Below, piece by piece: positions 45,035-57,200 of a stretch of 64,000 nt of DNA (within the stretch, counting starts at the first letter, position 1; each line of letters begins with the position of its first letter). The stretch is from assembly GCA_964036045.1 (NCBI GenBank), contig CAXIWF010000970.1, positions 1 through 64,000 on the forward strand, given 5' to 3'. Made by a program: the position numbers and the translations under genes. This DNA comes from Eutreptiella sp. 'Long Island Sound 2002'. Lineage: Eukaryota > Euglenozoa > Euglenophyceae > Eutreptiales > Eutreptiaceae. A model generated the notes under the pieces. The model saw only the letters and a program-made list of their open reading frames with translations, was not told where the DNA came from and ran no database searches.

Positions 45035-48000
45035 ATGATGAACCTTAACTTATTTGGCTCTGGAGATGATAATTCTGGTACAAAGGATGAAGAAGGAGTC
45101 CCGAGTACTTCTCCTAAGCTTTCTAAAGAAGAGGTGATGCTAAATATAACAGTGCATTATTTCGTCGATGACTGCGGCAGACTCTGCCCTCGAATGATTT
45201 TTGCTGAAACTGTTTGTTATTATCATTTTCTGTGATACACTGTTCCAATTCAATTTAGATACGGCGAAGAAGGTTGGAGAAAGTAGGAATTAACGCTCAG
45301 ACTGATGGCAGCGTGACAGATGCCACCGCTAACACCGGAGTACCCGCAGAATCAGATTCGAAGCGCAGCGCAGGGTCGGTATTAGAAAGTGATGCGACCA
45401 CAGCATCTTCTGACGCAGTGAGTCCCCTATCTTCTAGGAAGGAGTCGATGTCTCCAGCCAAGAAGATTAATCGGAGTGAGCAGTTTTCCCCATCCCAGGC
45501 ATCACCTTCCTCTTCTACAACTGCTGCTGCACTTAGCGGTGCCATCTCACCAGCCTCTAAGCTCGACCCTGCCACTGCCGAGGCTAACCGACTTGAACGG
45601 GAAGCGCGGATGCTGAATATAAACCTAGAAGCAGCTCTGATGGTGACATTTCGTCCGGAGAATGCGTCTGACACAGTCTATTATGTACCTCAGGATGGTG
45701 ACCCTAACTCCGACCGCACGCTGCTCAGCTCCGCAAATCTGCAAGAGATTATCTGCAGTCGCCTGGCTTCTGAGACTTCGGGTATCTTGAACGCGGTTAA
45801 CTATTTAACTGGCTGCTACAAGCGTATTCTTGCCAAGGAGGCCGCTACTTCCCCTAAAGTGCGAGAAGAGCTCGTAAGGTGTGTGTTTGTGTCGTTCGAT
45901 CTGCGAGTGCATTATCAATTTCATTTTAAATCTTTTATCTCACCCGTACTATCTTTGTGTTTCGCATATATTCTCGCTCGCTTGCTTGCTCGTTCACGGC
46001 CACGCAGTTGCCGTGCGCAGATAATCTCTTTCCTAGCATCGTGCTTGGCAGTGCCGGAAATGTTCGATACTAGCAGTGCACATTCGGTGTCGGATCTAGT
46101 TACGGTTCTGAGCGAAGATGCCTCGTCTGCAATTACCACCCTGTTAAAAGACTTGATCGATGAGCTTGCTAGAGAAGAAACCCTCGATGACGTAAGTCTG
46201 TAGAGCTAAATGAGTTCTTGAGACACGATTGATTTTTATCTGTGCAAGGATTTAGGTTTATGTCTTGTTGTAATGATCTATTCGCATCTTATGCTGATGA
46301 TGTAACATCATATTATACTTCTGTGCGGATATTTTGTTATATAATAAACATATCTCTATCATACTAGGTACTGCGTCAAATTGTGCAGGTATGCTTCAGC
46401 AAGTTGGACACCTGCCCACCCCTGCCGCAGCCCGTGAACATGTTCTCCCTGATGGGGCCGCAGGGTGCCATGATGCGGTCAGTTCTCGACAACTTCTCCA
46501 CCTCCATCGCCGCACTCAACCTGCTCATTCACTCCGACAAAAGAGTCTGTGCGCTGTTAGTCTCCCTCCCTTATTTCCAGTTTGACCCGGCCACTATGAG
46601 TGGGGACGCTGCCAGTCTCCCGCGCAATGTGCACCCCGCTGTCATGATGCATCCTCGCTTCATCGAGGCCACAGGCCGCCTCGGCGCTGCGCTGGAGCAC
46701 CGTACGTTGCTTGGCAGGATATTCCGCATTGCTCCCTGTGAGCGCGACCCAAAATTGGTGGAGATGTTTAAAGATAGTTTCAGACAGCCCCGCAACGTCG
46801 TAGAGGGCAAGATTCTTGACGTGCGAAGGCGCTGCCAGCAGGCTCAGTCAACAGCTGCTGACTGGCTGCTGTCCTTGCTCAAGGCCAGAAACCCCGCCAA
46901 GGCAGGAGCAATGGAGTGGCTGGTGTCTGCACTGACGACCAATATGGAGGCGGAGAAGGATCGGCCTTCTCCGCTGCTGGGTGCGTCGAATGGCTTCATG
47001 ATCAATCTAGGGGCCACGATGCTGCAGCTTGCGAGACCGGTTATGCTGGACGCGGACAAGCTGAAGAAAGTGGACCATACCTTCCTGATGCACGCAGAGG
47101 GACGGAAGATATTCCCGGAGGACACCACTCGGCTCATGCCGTTGTCGCACTTTACTGACCAGTCCTCCGCAGCACAGGCGCTACCTCCTCCACCACCCGC
47201 ACTAACTGGCGAAGGTGAGGGTGGGACAGGGGCGCCAGCGAAGGAGTTCAGCTTCATCACACAGTCTTTCTTCATGTGCTGGCGGGCGCTGCATCTGGGA
47301 GTGGTCTCCCAGTGCCTCAAGTATGAGAATATTCTGCGCGGTCTGAACCACCACTACGACGGTTTGCAAAACGGAGAGCCCCATGCCCTGCACTACTTCG
47401 TCCTCAAGTTAGTAACCGACGCACAGCTACTGGCTGACGACCTGGTGAAGGACTTGGTGCTCTTCTGCTCCGCCGCCTCCTCTATGCTTCTCTCTGCGCT
47501 AGAGAGCGCAGCTTCATATCAGGCACACACTGTGGAGAGCGACGTGTGGCTCCTTCAAGCGGACCAGCTCACTTCTGACCAGCAGGCGCTGCTGCTGAGC
47601 CTGCCCGAGCACCTCATCGATGACATCATGACGCTGCTCATATTCGTCGCGCGCACCATGCCCGCTGCTCTGGCCACGGCCCCCCTGGACTCAGCGCTCA
47701 GTCTCATCGTGTTCTTCCTACGCCGGCCCTGGGCCATCCAGAGCCCGCACCTGCGCGCCAAGTTTGGCCAAGTGCTGTTCCAAGTGTTCCTTCCAGTGGC
47801 AGAGCGTGGGAGGGAGCAGATGTACACCAACAGCCCCTCAGCGGATGGTCCACACACAGCGCTGCTGAGCTCGCACCTGGATGCGCAGAAGTTCTTGCCT
47901 CCTGCGCTTCTGCTGCTCTATGGTGATGTAGAGCGTACTGGCTTCTACGAGAAGCTCACCAACCGCCGCTGCATCATGATCGCTCTTAAGCACCTTTGGA

Positions 48001-49246
48001 CGCTACCGTCCCACCGCGCTGCCTTCCGTGGTATCGCTACCATCACCGCTTCTCCGACGGATCGAACTGCCGCCGCAGGAATCTCTGCCTCGGCAGCAGC
48101 AGCAGAGATTAGCAACGAGGACGGCAGCAGTTACTTTGTACGCTTCGCAAACGGCCTGATGAACGAGACTAACTCCCTCGTGGCGACCACCATGGATAAG
48201 CTGGCAGAGATCAAGAAGACGCAACAGCTGATGCAGAGCGCTGCGGAGTGGAGCAGGCTGAGCGAGGAGGAACAGAAGCAGGTCAAGGAGAAGCATGAGA
48301 GCAATGAGCAGGAATGCCGGGGCGCAGCGGGGCTCTGCTTGGAGACAGTGAACATGCTCAACTACCTCACATCCGACCCTGTAATTCGCCAGCCGTTTCT
48401 CCATGATGCTATCCTGCCGCGCTTCACCTCCACGCTGCTGAATGTGCTGCTGCGAATCACGGGTCCGAAGAGTCTGGAGCTGAAAGTGGACAATATGGAG
48501 AGCTACCACTTTGAGCCAAAAGTGCTGCTGAGGGAGGTATGTCTCGCAATGGCGCACTTTCACGATAGCGAGATATTCTGGGGAGCCGTTGCATCTGATA
48601 GCTTCTACGGGGATGGTACATCAATCCAGAAGGCCATTGGCAAAGCTGCCAAGCTGCACCTACTGGAGCCGACAGAGATACAGCAGCTCGAGCAGATGTA
48701 CCAGCATGTGCAGCAAGCGCGCACCTCCTTCGTAGATATGGATGCCCTAGTGGACGAGGCGCCGGAAGAGTTCCTGGACCCGCTGCTCGCCACACTTATG
48801 AAGGACCCTGTGCTGCTGCCAACCTCGCAGAGTATTGTGGATAGGTCCACCATCGCGCAGCAGCTACTCAATGACGAAGTCGGTACGTTCGTATCAACCC
48901 TTGCTTTATCTTGCTTTTTAGATTAGAACTTTATCTTCCTTTCGGTTTTGCGCGAAATTGACCCGGGTTGAGTTTCGCCGCCATTGACATAAATGGTGTT
49001 TTATTTCCCCACTAATTGTAATGTGTATTTCTTTTTTGGTGCATTATTTTTACATCCCCGCGCTAATTTTGATATTGTGTTGCATTTGTATTAGATCCTT
49101 TTAATCGTCAGCCTCTGAAGATCAGTATGGTGGAGCCTCAACCGGAATTAAAGCAGAGGATCCAGGATTGGCTTGAGGCAAAGATTCAAGAGCAGCGCAA
49201 TAAGAGCTCGCTACCCACCCCGCCACCGGCTGCCCCACCGGCTTAG
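45035..49246 (+). CDS. UFD2: Ubiquitin conjugation factor E4 (UFD2/UBE4), 5 exons
   Basis: Exons 45035-45133, 45259-45878, 46008-46191, 46368-48882 and 49095-49246 (all GT-AG, in frame, 1,189 residues). The start of the E4 core is marked by IRRRRLEKVGI across the first splice. Further landmarks are the CRAQIISFLASCL segment, the long armadillo-like helical core (for example LNMLNYLTSDP and DNMESYHFEPKVLL), and a C-terminal U-box: EEFLDPLLATLMKDPVLLPT, SIVDRSTIAQQLLNDE and, across the last intron, DPFNRQPL. E4 enzymes extend ubiquitin chains on substrates, often with Cdc48/p97, in protein quality control. The N-terminus is a Ser/Thr/Ala-rich low-complexity segment of about 100 residues. Confidence 0.96.
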
Positions 49247-50384
49247 TAACTATCACACACATAATGCCCCGCTATCACAGCGGCTGTGATAGTCGTCGTT
49301 CAGTTATTTTTACTTTTCCAGGCCCATCTGTCTAGCAGCCTCTGCTTGTGGAAGTAATGATGTGGTTGCGTTCTTCTTAAGAGAACGCACTACTCGCTAA
49401 GAGATGTGCTAGATCTTCTTGACACAATGTTACACAGCATTACATAGATTGGAACTGTTTTGTGTAACATTCTGTAAGTACCAAAATCCTGTTCGAATAT
49501 TCTCGATGCTTCGGCAACCCCGCAGGAATAATAAATATACTAGTTCGTCGTCAACGAACAGCTGCACTCGTCTCCCCACCCACCCATAACCATATATACG
49601 TGAGAATCAGCAAGCCAAGATTTTAACAAACCTGCATTATAATTTTCTACTACAACTTTATCCCGATACCATCGGCAAAGTACAAACTGATCCCGAAATG
49701 GTCGGCAAGGACTTGATTTTATGTATCCCCTAATGTTCGGCAAGGACTTTCAACACTGCGAAATTATCGGCTAAGGCAGTAAATAGTTGACTCAACTATT
49801 TACGAAGTCGGACTTCGGAAGTGAACGACAAGGCCTGAAGTTGCGGTAACAAATGTGCAATGCCTACAGAATAGAATGCGTTCACTATCATTGTGGTATT
49901 ATACTCGCTGTGGCAATCTATGCTCCCACCAAAGAAAAACATCGGCTACAGCCCGTCACGTGTGGTACCACCTTGCGTGGGGTACTAGTAGTAACCCAAC
50001 AAGGTGCTGTGCGTTGATTATGTTATCTTGGTTAAAACACATGCAAAATCCACAATTCATATGTAAATTACTGATTTCAATACATGGACTGATACAAATA
50101 CTGGTTAAATATGTACAGATAAATTTACAGCCTGTGTATCTTGTTGAGTTCATGACAAAGCTGCACTACTTCGAAGACACTGCTCATAGTATGATGACTT
50201 ATGCCAGTAAGTAGTCAACTAAGTAAGAAACGTCATGTTTCTTGTTGTATTAGTGACTGCTTCGAAGAAACTGCTCATAGCGACGAGGCGTGCGATATAC
50301 TGGGTCTTTTACCCCGAAGCACATATTAATGAAATCTACCGAGGCTATCATGGGATCCTGCAAACCATGATATTGTCCTGTTGT
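49247..50384. other. Intergenic, no gene seen
   Basis: 3' flank of UFD2. About 49660-49790 has several ATGGTCGGCAAGGACTT-like words (CGGCAAAG, CGGCAAGGACTT twice, ATTATCGGCTAAGG) but no clear unit. No supported gene. Confidence 0.4.
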
Positions 50385-51581
50385 TTACAAGGAGCCCAAT
50401 GTACTATTATGATCAGAGCACTGGCCCCTTTGGGTGTCAATAGCGCTCGTAGAAATAGCACCCTCTGTAGAAGCTAACGCAGTATTAGCGTTCGCAGCAT
50501 TGACAGCTCTGGAAGCTTCCGCAGCCTCCGCGGCTTGGGTGAACCCGCCTGCTGCTATCCTATCAGCGATTATGCGAATCAGAGTGGGATTACCGTAGCA
50601 ATCGCAACAGCTGAATCGATCGCCACTGTCAAAGAACAGAAAACCGAACGCGGTTTCATCGAGACTACGGTGCTCTTTCGAAAGTGGCTGTATGCCGTTC
50701 AATGCTGCAACAAGAGCGTAAGCAAGACCGATCTCATCTTTGGATAGCTTCAAAACCGGGGATCCATCTTCTGCTAAGGAGGCCTGATATAGACAGTGTT
50801 TTGTGAAATGTGGTAATCGACTCCTGTTAGTGCATACGTCGGCACTTTACACAAAATAGATAACCATATAATAATCACAGTCTCAAAATGCATCCTTTTA
50901 CCCAGTTATGAAACAACCCTGGTACTGAACCACTCCATAAATTACTAACATCGGGATAACAACTGTTGTTATGGTGAGAATGTGACACCAAAGTCACTTC
51001 GAACTTACCTCCAGCTTGTTAAAGCATGTATGAGAAAGAAAATTATGTTCTGATATAGATTCTTGTTGGTGTAGGCAATCCAAATATATAAGCTCCTTAA
51101 CGACAGTTTCGCCATAGGAGCGCCAAATTGAATTATCCATCAAAATTTTGGACGAAAACCTCCGTTCCCCCATGACGAAATGCCTCTCGAACTTCCCCAT
51201 CGTTGAACTAACTTCAGCAGTGAGTTCATTTGGTGAAACAGGTGGCATCACCCCTTTAATGATACTTGATAGCTTTTCCCGATCACAGAATACTTTCGCA
51301 TGATCTTCATCTATGTTACCAATAGATAGCTTTTTGTGCAGGTACGATATCACTATCTTGCGAATTTCCGGAGATGTTTTAAATAGAGGACAGGAGCTTG
51401 ATGCTTTTACTTTGCTTGAAATATCAAGGGCAGCAGGAATTGTTATTCTGCTTATTGCCCGTGAGCTACGAACATTACTTACACGGGGCATATTTAGCCC
51501 ATGCACTCTTACAGGCACCGAGAGCAATAATAAGACATGGAGCCCGAAGAAGGGCAGAAACAAGCGACCAAAACCGTTCAT
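50385..51581 (-). CDS. Secreted or ER-targeted protein of unknown function
   Basis: Exon 1 51581-51009 starts at ATG 51581 (the preceding in-frame codon is GTG). It encodes a signal peptide (RLFLPFFGLHVLLLLSVPVRV) followed by a lumenal region of about 165 residues without recognisable family, including a helical stretch with paired charges. A GTAAGT donor follows GAG at 51009. A second exon is likely at about 50772-50385: it reads EDGSPVLKLSKDEIGLAYAL, GFLFFDSGDRFSCCDCYGN and an Ala-rich tail to the stop at 50385. Its phase is off by one from the donor, so either another acceptor is used or a base is wrong. Cellular role unknown. Confidence 0.6.
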
Positions 51582-52123
51582 GGTATTGAGAAACACAATG
51601 AAAGAAAATTATGCAGCAGTGTTGTTTTACCTTCGATAAATATTGTTAGCTTCTCTCGTACCGATAAATTTCTTTAGGAACGACTAATGTGATGATTTAA
51701 AAACATGCCGGAATTTTGTTTTATGAAGCTTTTATTTTAAAAAGGCTTAATTTGCGATAATATTTGGATCTACTCGTAGCCATTTTATACTCGTGGTGGC
51801 TGTCATCGAGATGACACAAACGGGAAAAGCAATGAATCCCAGAATCTGGGAATGATGAATGATGAATGACGCACATATCGTTTTTTCTTCAACATGTTCG
51901 TTGCTTCGCGGGCTTTTGCGATTCGCAGCAAAAATTAAATTCCAGAATTCCAGAATTCCAGAATTTACCGCAAGATCCGTGCTTTAGAAGCAAATAGATT
52001 TCAACCTAGATCCAGAAAAGGCATCCCGGTATCACCTCTAAGATATCATAGTTCTTATTTTTACTGGTGCTCCAATATCAGCCTTCCAAGTAACACTAAC
52101 TACCAAGAAAGAACAATCCATAT
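51582..52123. other. Intergenic, ATTCCAG tandem
   Basis: 51938-51966 repeats GAATTCCA three to four times. 51853-51870 has GAATGATGAATGATGAATGA. Divergent promoter region; no gene is seen. Confidence 0.45.
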
Positions 52124-53293
52124 ATGGAAGGGCTGCTTGAAATTTTAGCTCTTTACAGCTGTATAGTTGCTATAAGCTCAATTGTCATATCTGAGTATGA
52201 CTTAGAATGGGAGTCTGTCGGTGTTGAAACAATAGGAGGATCACGTTATGCTGATAATGGGCTTTCGTTCTTCGCAATGGGCATGCTCAGAACACTTTGC
52301 ATGCTCTTAGTATTTTTCTCATCCCTACATATTTTGCTTGACCGCCATCCATTCAGTATCACATTAATACAACGGGATGGTTCGAATAAGCTTGTGCATC
52401 TTTCAGGTCCTGGTAGGTTTTCTACATTCACGGTTATCTCTTGGTGTGTACAGGTGAGCTTCATCGACAGCCGGATGATGTAGCGCTCTGTCTATGATAT
52501 ATGTTTACTTGCTCAACTGATTGAGAATTGCATCATTCATTGTGCAATGATGTTTATCATTCGTAATCGTTTATTTTTTATTATCCATAGAAGATTCATG
52601 TTGTTTCTTACTAGCCGGGTATTATTTTTAAATGTTTTCATTAAATAATATGTAACTCTTTTGTTTACTGTTTGTTAATCGTAGGGCTGTTATTTCACCC
52701 TTGCCGCATACTGCAGCTTTAGCTTGCATGTGCAAGAAGCCGTGAAAGCAAATGGTGTTGAAGGGTACGAAACTTGGCTCCAATGGTTCACACCATCCCA
52801 TCACACATCCCAATTCATAGTGAGGGCTGCGTGGGTCCTGTTCGAGATATCTTTCCCTGTTGCCTACATTGTCAGTGCAGTGGTCACCTATGTGCTAATC
52901 CCAGCTGCGAAAAGACGTGGACTGCCTGTTGACAATTTTTTCAAAAAGACAGCGCTTCTTTTTCACAATGGGAACATTGCTTTAATGGGGGTAGAAATGC
53001 TTATCAATAGAATCCCCTTTGCAAAATGGCATTTTCCATTCATGATCTTTTATGGGATGAGTTACACAATATTTGCGTGGGCATGGTTCAATATTCATGG
53101 CATCTTCTACTATTTTTTCATGGATTATGGTCGGAAAGGGGCACTTCTTTGGTATGCAGGCCTCCTTCTGCTGGTCACCTTATTCTTTTACCTTGCCCAG
53201 TGGACGTCCGATGCCCTTAATAATAGTTCCTCTGGTGGCGCAGTGATCCCATCCATGGTAAGCATTCTACTATGTGCGGCACCCTCTACATAA
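52124..53293 (+). CDS. Multi-pass membrane protein (AIG1/rolling-stone-like?)
   Basis: Exons 52124-52453 and 52685-53293 (GT-AG, phase 0, 312 residues if it ends at TAA 53291-53293). About six to seven hydrophobic helices are visible, including SCIVAISSIVISE, FFAMGMLRTLCMLLVFFSSL, FTVISWCVQGCYFTLAAYCS (across the splice), VLFEISFPVAYIVSAVVTYV, FPFMIFYGMSYTIFAWAWF and ALLWYAGLLLLVTLFFYLAQ. The FTxISWxxQxxYF, HNGN and WHFPFMIFYGMSYTIFAW blocks recall the FAR-17a/AIG1 and rolling-stone families, but I cannot verify this. A GTAAGC at 53258 following the ATG of IPSM may be another donor, which would give a slightly different C-terminus. Confidence 0.7.
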
Positions 53294-54285
53294 TACAGCC
53301 GCCACTACTAGTATTACTTATCCAGTAGGTGGCGCTGACACGTGCGAAACGATGTGTTGTATCACCACTTTGTTTTCTTCGAGACAGCCACTACGAAAGT
53401 CCCATACTCCTTCTATTAATTGAACTGATTTTGGTATTGTTGCAATTCTTGGCCTGGTTTAATGCTATAAACTATATGTTGCTGCAGGCTATAGTTGCTG
53501 TCACACTAGCCTTCATGAAGCTATGGGTTTAGCTGCTGCTCATCTGCGCCAGGGCTAAGTAGAAGTTTTGCTTGCGCTAGGGCTAAGTGGTGGTCTATTC
53601 GCTTGAGTATGTGACGAACCTTGTGTTGCAAACGATGAATTTCGCCTCAGCTACTGCGCTGGTGCTATCGCTATTATGCATTGGATTGTTGAAAACCCGA
53701 GGTACTTTGGAATTTCACACAACCTAAGTACTTTAGTCTTCCGAATGGACTCGCTTAAGCTTATTCCGCTGGTGCCGATAACGATAATTTTGTATACGAT
53801 CCTGAGCCTCCTTCTGGCTGCAAACTTTATCACCCTTTTACTGTTTAAAATGCATTTTATTAACATTTATTTCGATGCCCAAATTTTATTCAAAACCGTT
53901 AACATGTGCCACAAGAATAGCTGCAGTGCTACTGGGGGTGGTTGCGGAAAAGACATCTAGAGTTTGAAATACGTCATCTTCATTCATTATTTTTTATGTT
54001 GTCGTAATCGTAATATACACAAATTATTCTCTTAGCGACTCTGCCAATCAATAGTAAGTCCAGCTTAGCTTAACATTTTGTAGGCTTCGCTTCGCTTGGC
54101 TGCGGACTGCACGCCTGTGGAACTAAGGGTACAAATAGCTCATAGGAGTACAACTAAGGGTGCAACTAAGAGTACACTACAACTAAGGCATCGAGTCGTG
54201 GGTAAAAGAGCGGGGTACAAAAAAGGCGGAGGTACATTATCGGCTCCTCCAACACCTCCGCCTTTTTTGGTACTCCTGGGCGGCC
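53294..54285. other. Intergenic; one doubtful hydrophobic ORF and a hairpin
   Basis: An ATG-started frame 53676-53960 encodes 94 residues with a membrane segment but no recognised family. 53545-53590 has GCGC(C/T)AGGGCTAAGT twice. 54214-54233 and 54252-54273 form an about 20-bp hairpin with AAAAAAGGCGGAGG / CCTCCGCCTTTTTT arms just 13 bp beyond the end of the TBCC gene. Confidence 0.45.
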
Positions 54286-57200
54286 TTAGTATCGCTTCTC
54301 CATCTCTGCGTAGTAGTGCTCCAGGTCCTTGTCGGCGTTCCACTTCTCCTTGTGCGCGATCATCTTCACACCGGGGATCGAGTGAGTCTGGCGGTCGACC
54401 TGCAGGAGATGTACCATAAACCATGTGTAGTAGATAGTAGATGCGATGGGCATCAGCGAAGCGGTATAAGTGTGTGCAAGCACGCGCGAAGCATGCAGAT
54501 ACATCATACCAAGCCATACAGAAAGATCATTTCCAGATCATTTCCCATTACAGAAACAACATTTCGAGTAAGATCACATGTACATATTCAAAAAAGTCAC
54601 GTACCATGGATTTATACTTATTTTTCTTGTGTAGTTTCATCCATTCCTTCATCGCCTTTTTGTTCTTTTTTGCTTTTTCTTTCTTCTCTTTTTCAGCGGC
54701 TGCTTTGGCTTCACGCTGTGTGGCATTATAGTTGTATTTGTGAAAACGACAATCATCTTTCAGATACGTAGTATGAATACGACGGTACTATCTTCAAAAA
54801 TGCATACGCACACTATAATTCGAACCGAATGCATTTGTAGCATTTGCAACACGATGGCCTTTCCGTTCTCTTTTCCCTCCCTCTCTGTCTCTCACTCTCT
54901 CTCACTCACTCAATCAAAAACTCACTTACCCGCTTTCGATTTTCCTCCTCTTTGACACGATTTTTCTCCTCAAGCCACTCGTCGAAATCCTTCTTGAGGC
55001 GCTGACTGCGCGCATGCTCCGCCTGCACCACCTGCTCCACTACTTTCTTAGGCTCTGTGTGGAACAGCGATTCTAGATCTGCACGACCGATCTTACCGCC
55101 CCCCACCCCAGCCCCAGCCCCAGCCCGATGAGACTGCGTGTTGCCGTGCGCGTGGTTGTTCTCTGCATCATCAACAGCTGCATCTTCACCGCCACCCTCA
55201 GTGGGATCATCGAAGGTAATAAATGGCACAATCACAGTCTTGATGTGCTTGTCAAAGTCCTCTCTGCACACCAGTGTGCCCTTAGCCAGGCCTCGTGCGG
55301 CAGCGGCACGCTCAAGTGCGTGGATACCCCGAAGTAGCTCGCTCTCCTGGTGCACATCCATTCGGTAGTCATCCTTCGCCTTCAGCAGCTTGCTGCGCAC
55401 TTCATTAAGACCCGCCACAGACTTACGCCGTGCTGTCTCCGCAGCAAGCCGCTGCATTCGGGTCTTCTCACTACGGCGGAAGTCCTCCAGTGTGCGCTTG
55501 AACTTCCGCAGGTGCTCGTCGAGCCAAGCAGTCCAGCTGATGGGCGTCTGCATGCTCCCTTCTTTGGGGCGCTGTCGGTCAAACTGCTTGTAGAGGTCTT
55601 CCGTGATGGTGAAGTTTGAGCGCTCGGAGGCGAGTAAGGCCTCTCTCTTCTCCTTGATGATGGTGTTGAGTACCTCTGTGCGTACCTTCTGTTTCTCTGC
55701 AGCGGGCAGCTGCTGCCATACCTTCCAGTTACCCTTCTTGTCCTTGGATGAGATCGTCAGCCCTTCCGTCTTGATCTTGTTCCAGATCCACTTGCGGATG
55801 TGCACGTTCATCTCGTGGGGGAAATCGCGTCTTCCGTCCATGTCCAGCAGCCAGCTCTCCACGCGGCACTCCACCTCCTGCTGCAGCACCTCCGCGGGAA
55901 GGACGCGGTTGGTGCGGTTGCGCAGCAGCAGTTCCACGGCAGCCTGGTTGAGCGAGTGCGGCGCCCCGCTTAGCGCCTTTTCGAACTCTCGAGGGCGGAT
56001 TGCGCAGGACTTCACTTCGTGCTGCATCTTCATGCCCAGCCACTCCTTCCAAAGCAGCGGCGCTTCGGCTCTAGCCTGGGCCTGTGTCTGGTGCGGCTCA
56101 GCAGCAGCATCACCAGCACCAGCAGCTGATCCAATCACGCCATCACCACCAGGCTGATTTGTTGGATCTCCAGACTCAATAGGGCCATCACCAGTATCTC
56201 CATTAGCGCGGGGTTTAGATTGAGCAGCAACGGGTGCGCAGACGGCAGCGGCGGCAGCAGGAATAGTCTTCTTGGTCAGACGAAGATGTACTAGGTACTT
56301 CTTCAGCCACTCTGCGCTTAGAGTTTGACCGGGACCGAGTGCACCTTTATCTTTGCATCTCTTCATCTTCGCAGTACCATGCCCGCCCTGTACAATATGT
56401 TCCGCCTCTCCTTCCTCCTTCTCGTCATCATCATTTTCCTCTACCTTATTACCACAGCAGCCGCCACCTTTGCCATCCGCATCTTGGATTTTGATGTTTT
56501 TTGCGGCCCGGCTTTCATAGAGTGCATCGAACTGATTGGCGAAAGAGTGCACTAGTCCCTTCAAGATGATCAGATGCGGCTCGGTTAGACACAATCGTGC
56601 CGCAATAAAGGCCGTCTGAAGTTCGCGGTTGCTGAACCAATCCCTCTTTTTGCTCGTGATAATGGCCCCCCGTGGGGGAATCATCGTGTAGGACTCGATA
56701 AAACCAAGGTTTACCTGGTTACATCAAATTTGTTTTATTTTTATTTGGCAAAAAAGCGGATCACAAATATGAACAATATCATCATCATCATCATTATGGA
56801 ATAAATAAATTTCAAGTGGTATTGAAACTGTGATCTATATTATGATATAAAAACATCCCTAACGAAGTACTAGGCACACAATCTGAGGATCGATCGATAT
56901 ATCATACCTGAATCATGTGGTAGAGGTCAGCCTTCTTGACCGTGCTGCGGACCATATCTTCCACCAGATCCTTCATCTCAGCCAAGCGGTTGGAGGATGA
57001 GCGCACACCACGCGAGGGCGCAGTGGCCGAAGAAGCTCGCCCACCACCCAGAGGCCCACTGAAGGACTTGCGCCGGCCCCGCTGCTGTGACTGGTGAGAG
57101 TGATGCAGCTGGTGCGGGTGATACTGGTGAGAGTGATGCAGCTGCTGGGCACGCTGTCGGGGTCCGGCACTGGAGGCACGTGGAGGGTGCAACGCTGCGT

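Noticed and set aside
46004-46060. CCTAG acceptor at 46045 as the third-exon start of UFD2
   Set aside because: It gives the wrong phase; the upstream CACGCAG at 46007 keeps the frame and restores the conserved CRAQIISF segment.
49855-50214. 119-codon plus-strand ORF in the UFD2 3' flank
   Set aside because: No recognisable domain, AT-rich codon content and no splice or promoter support.
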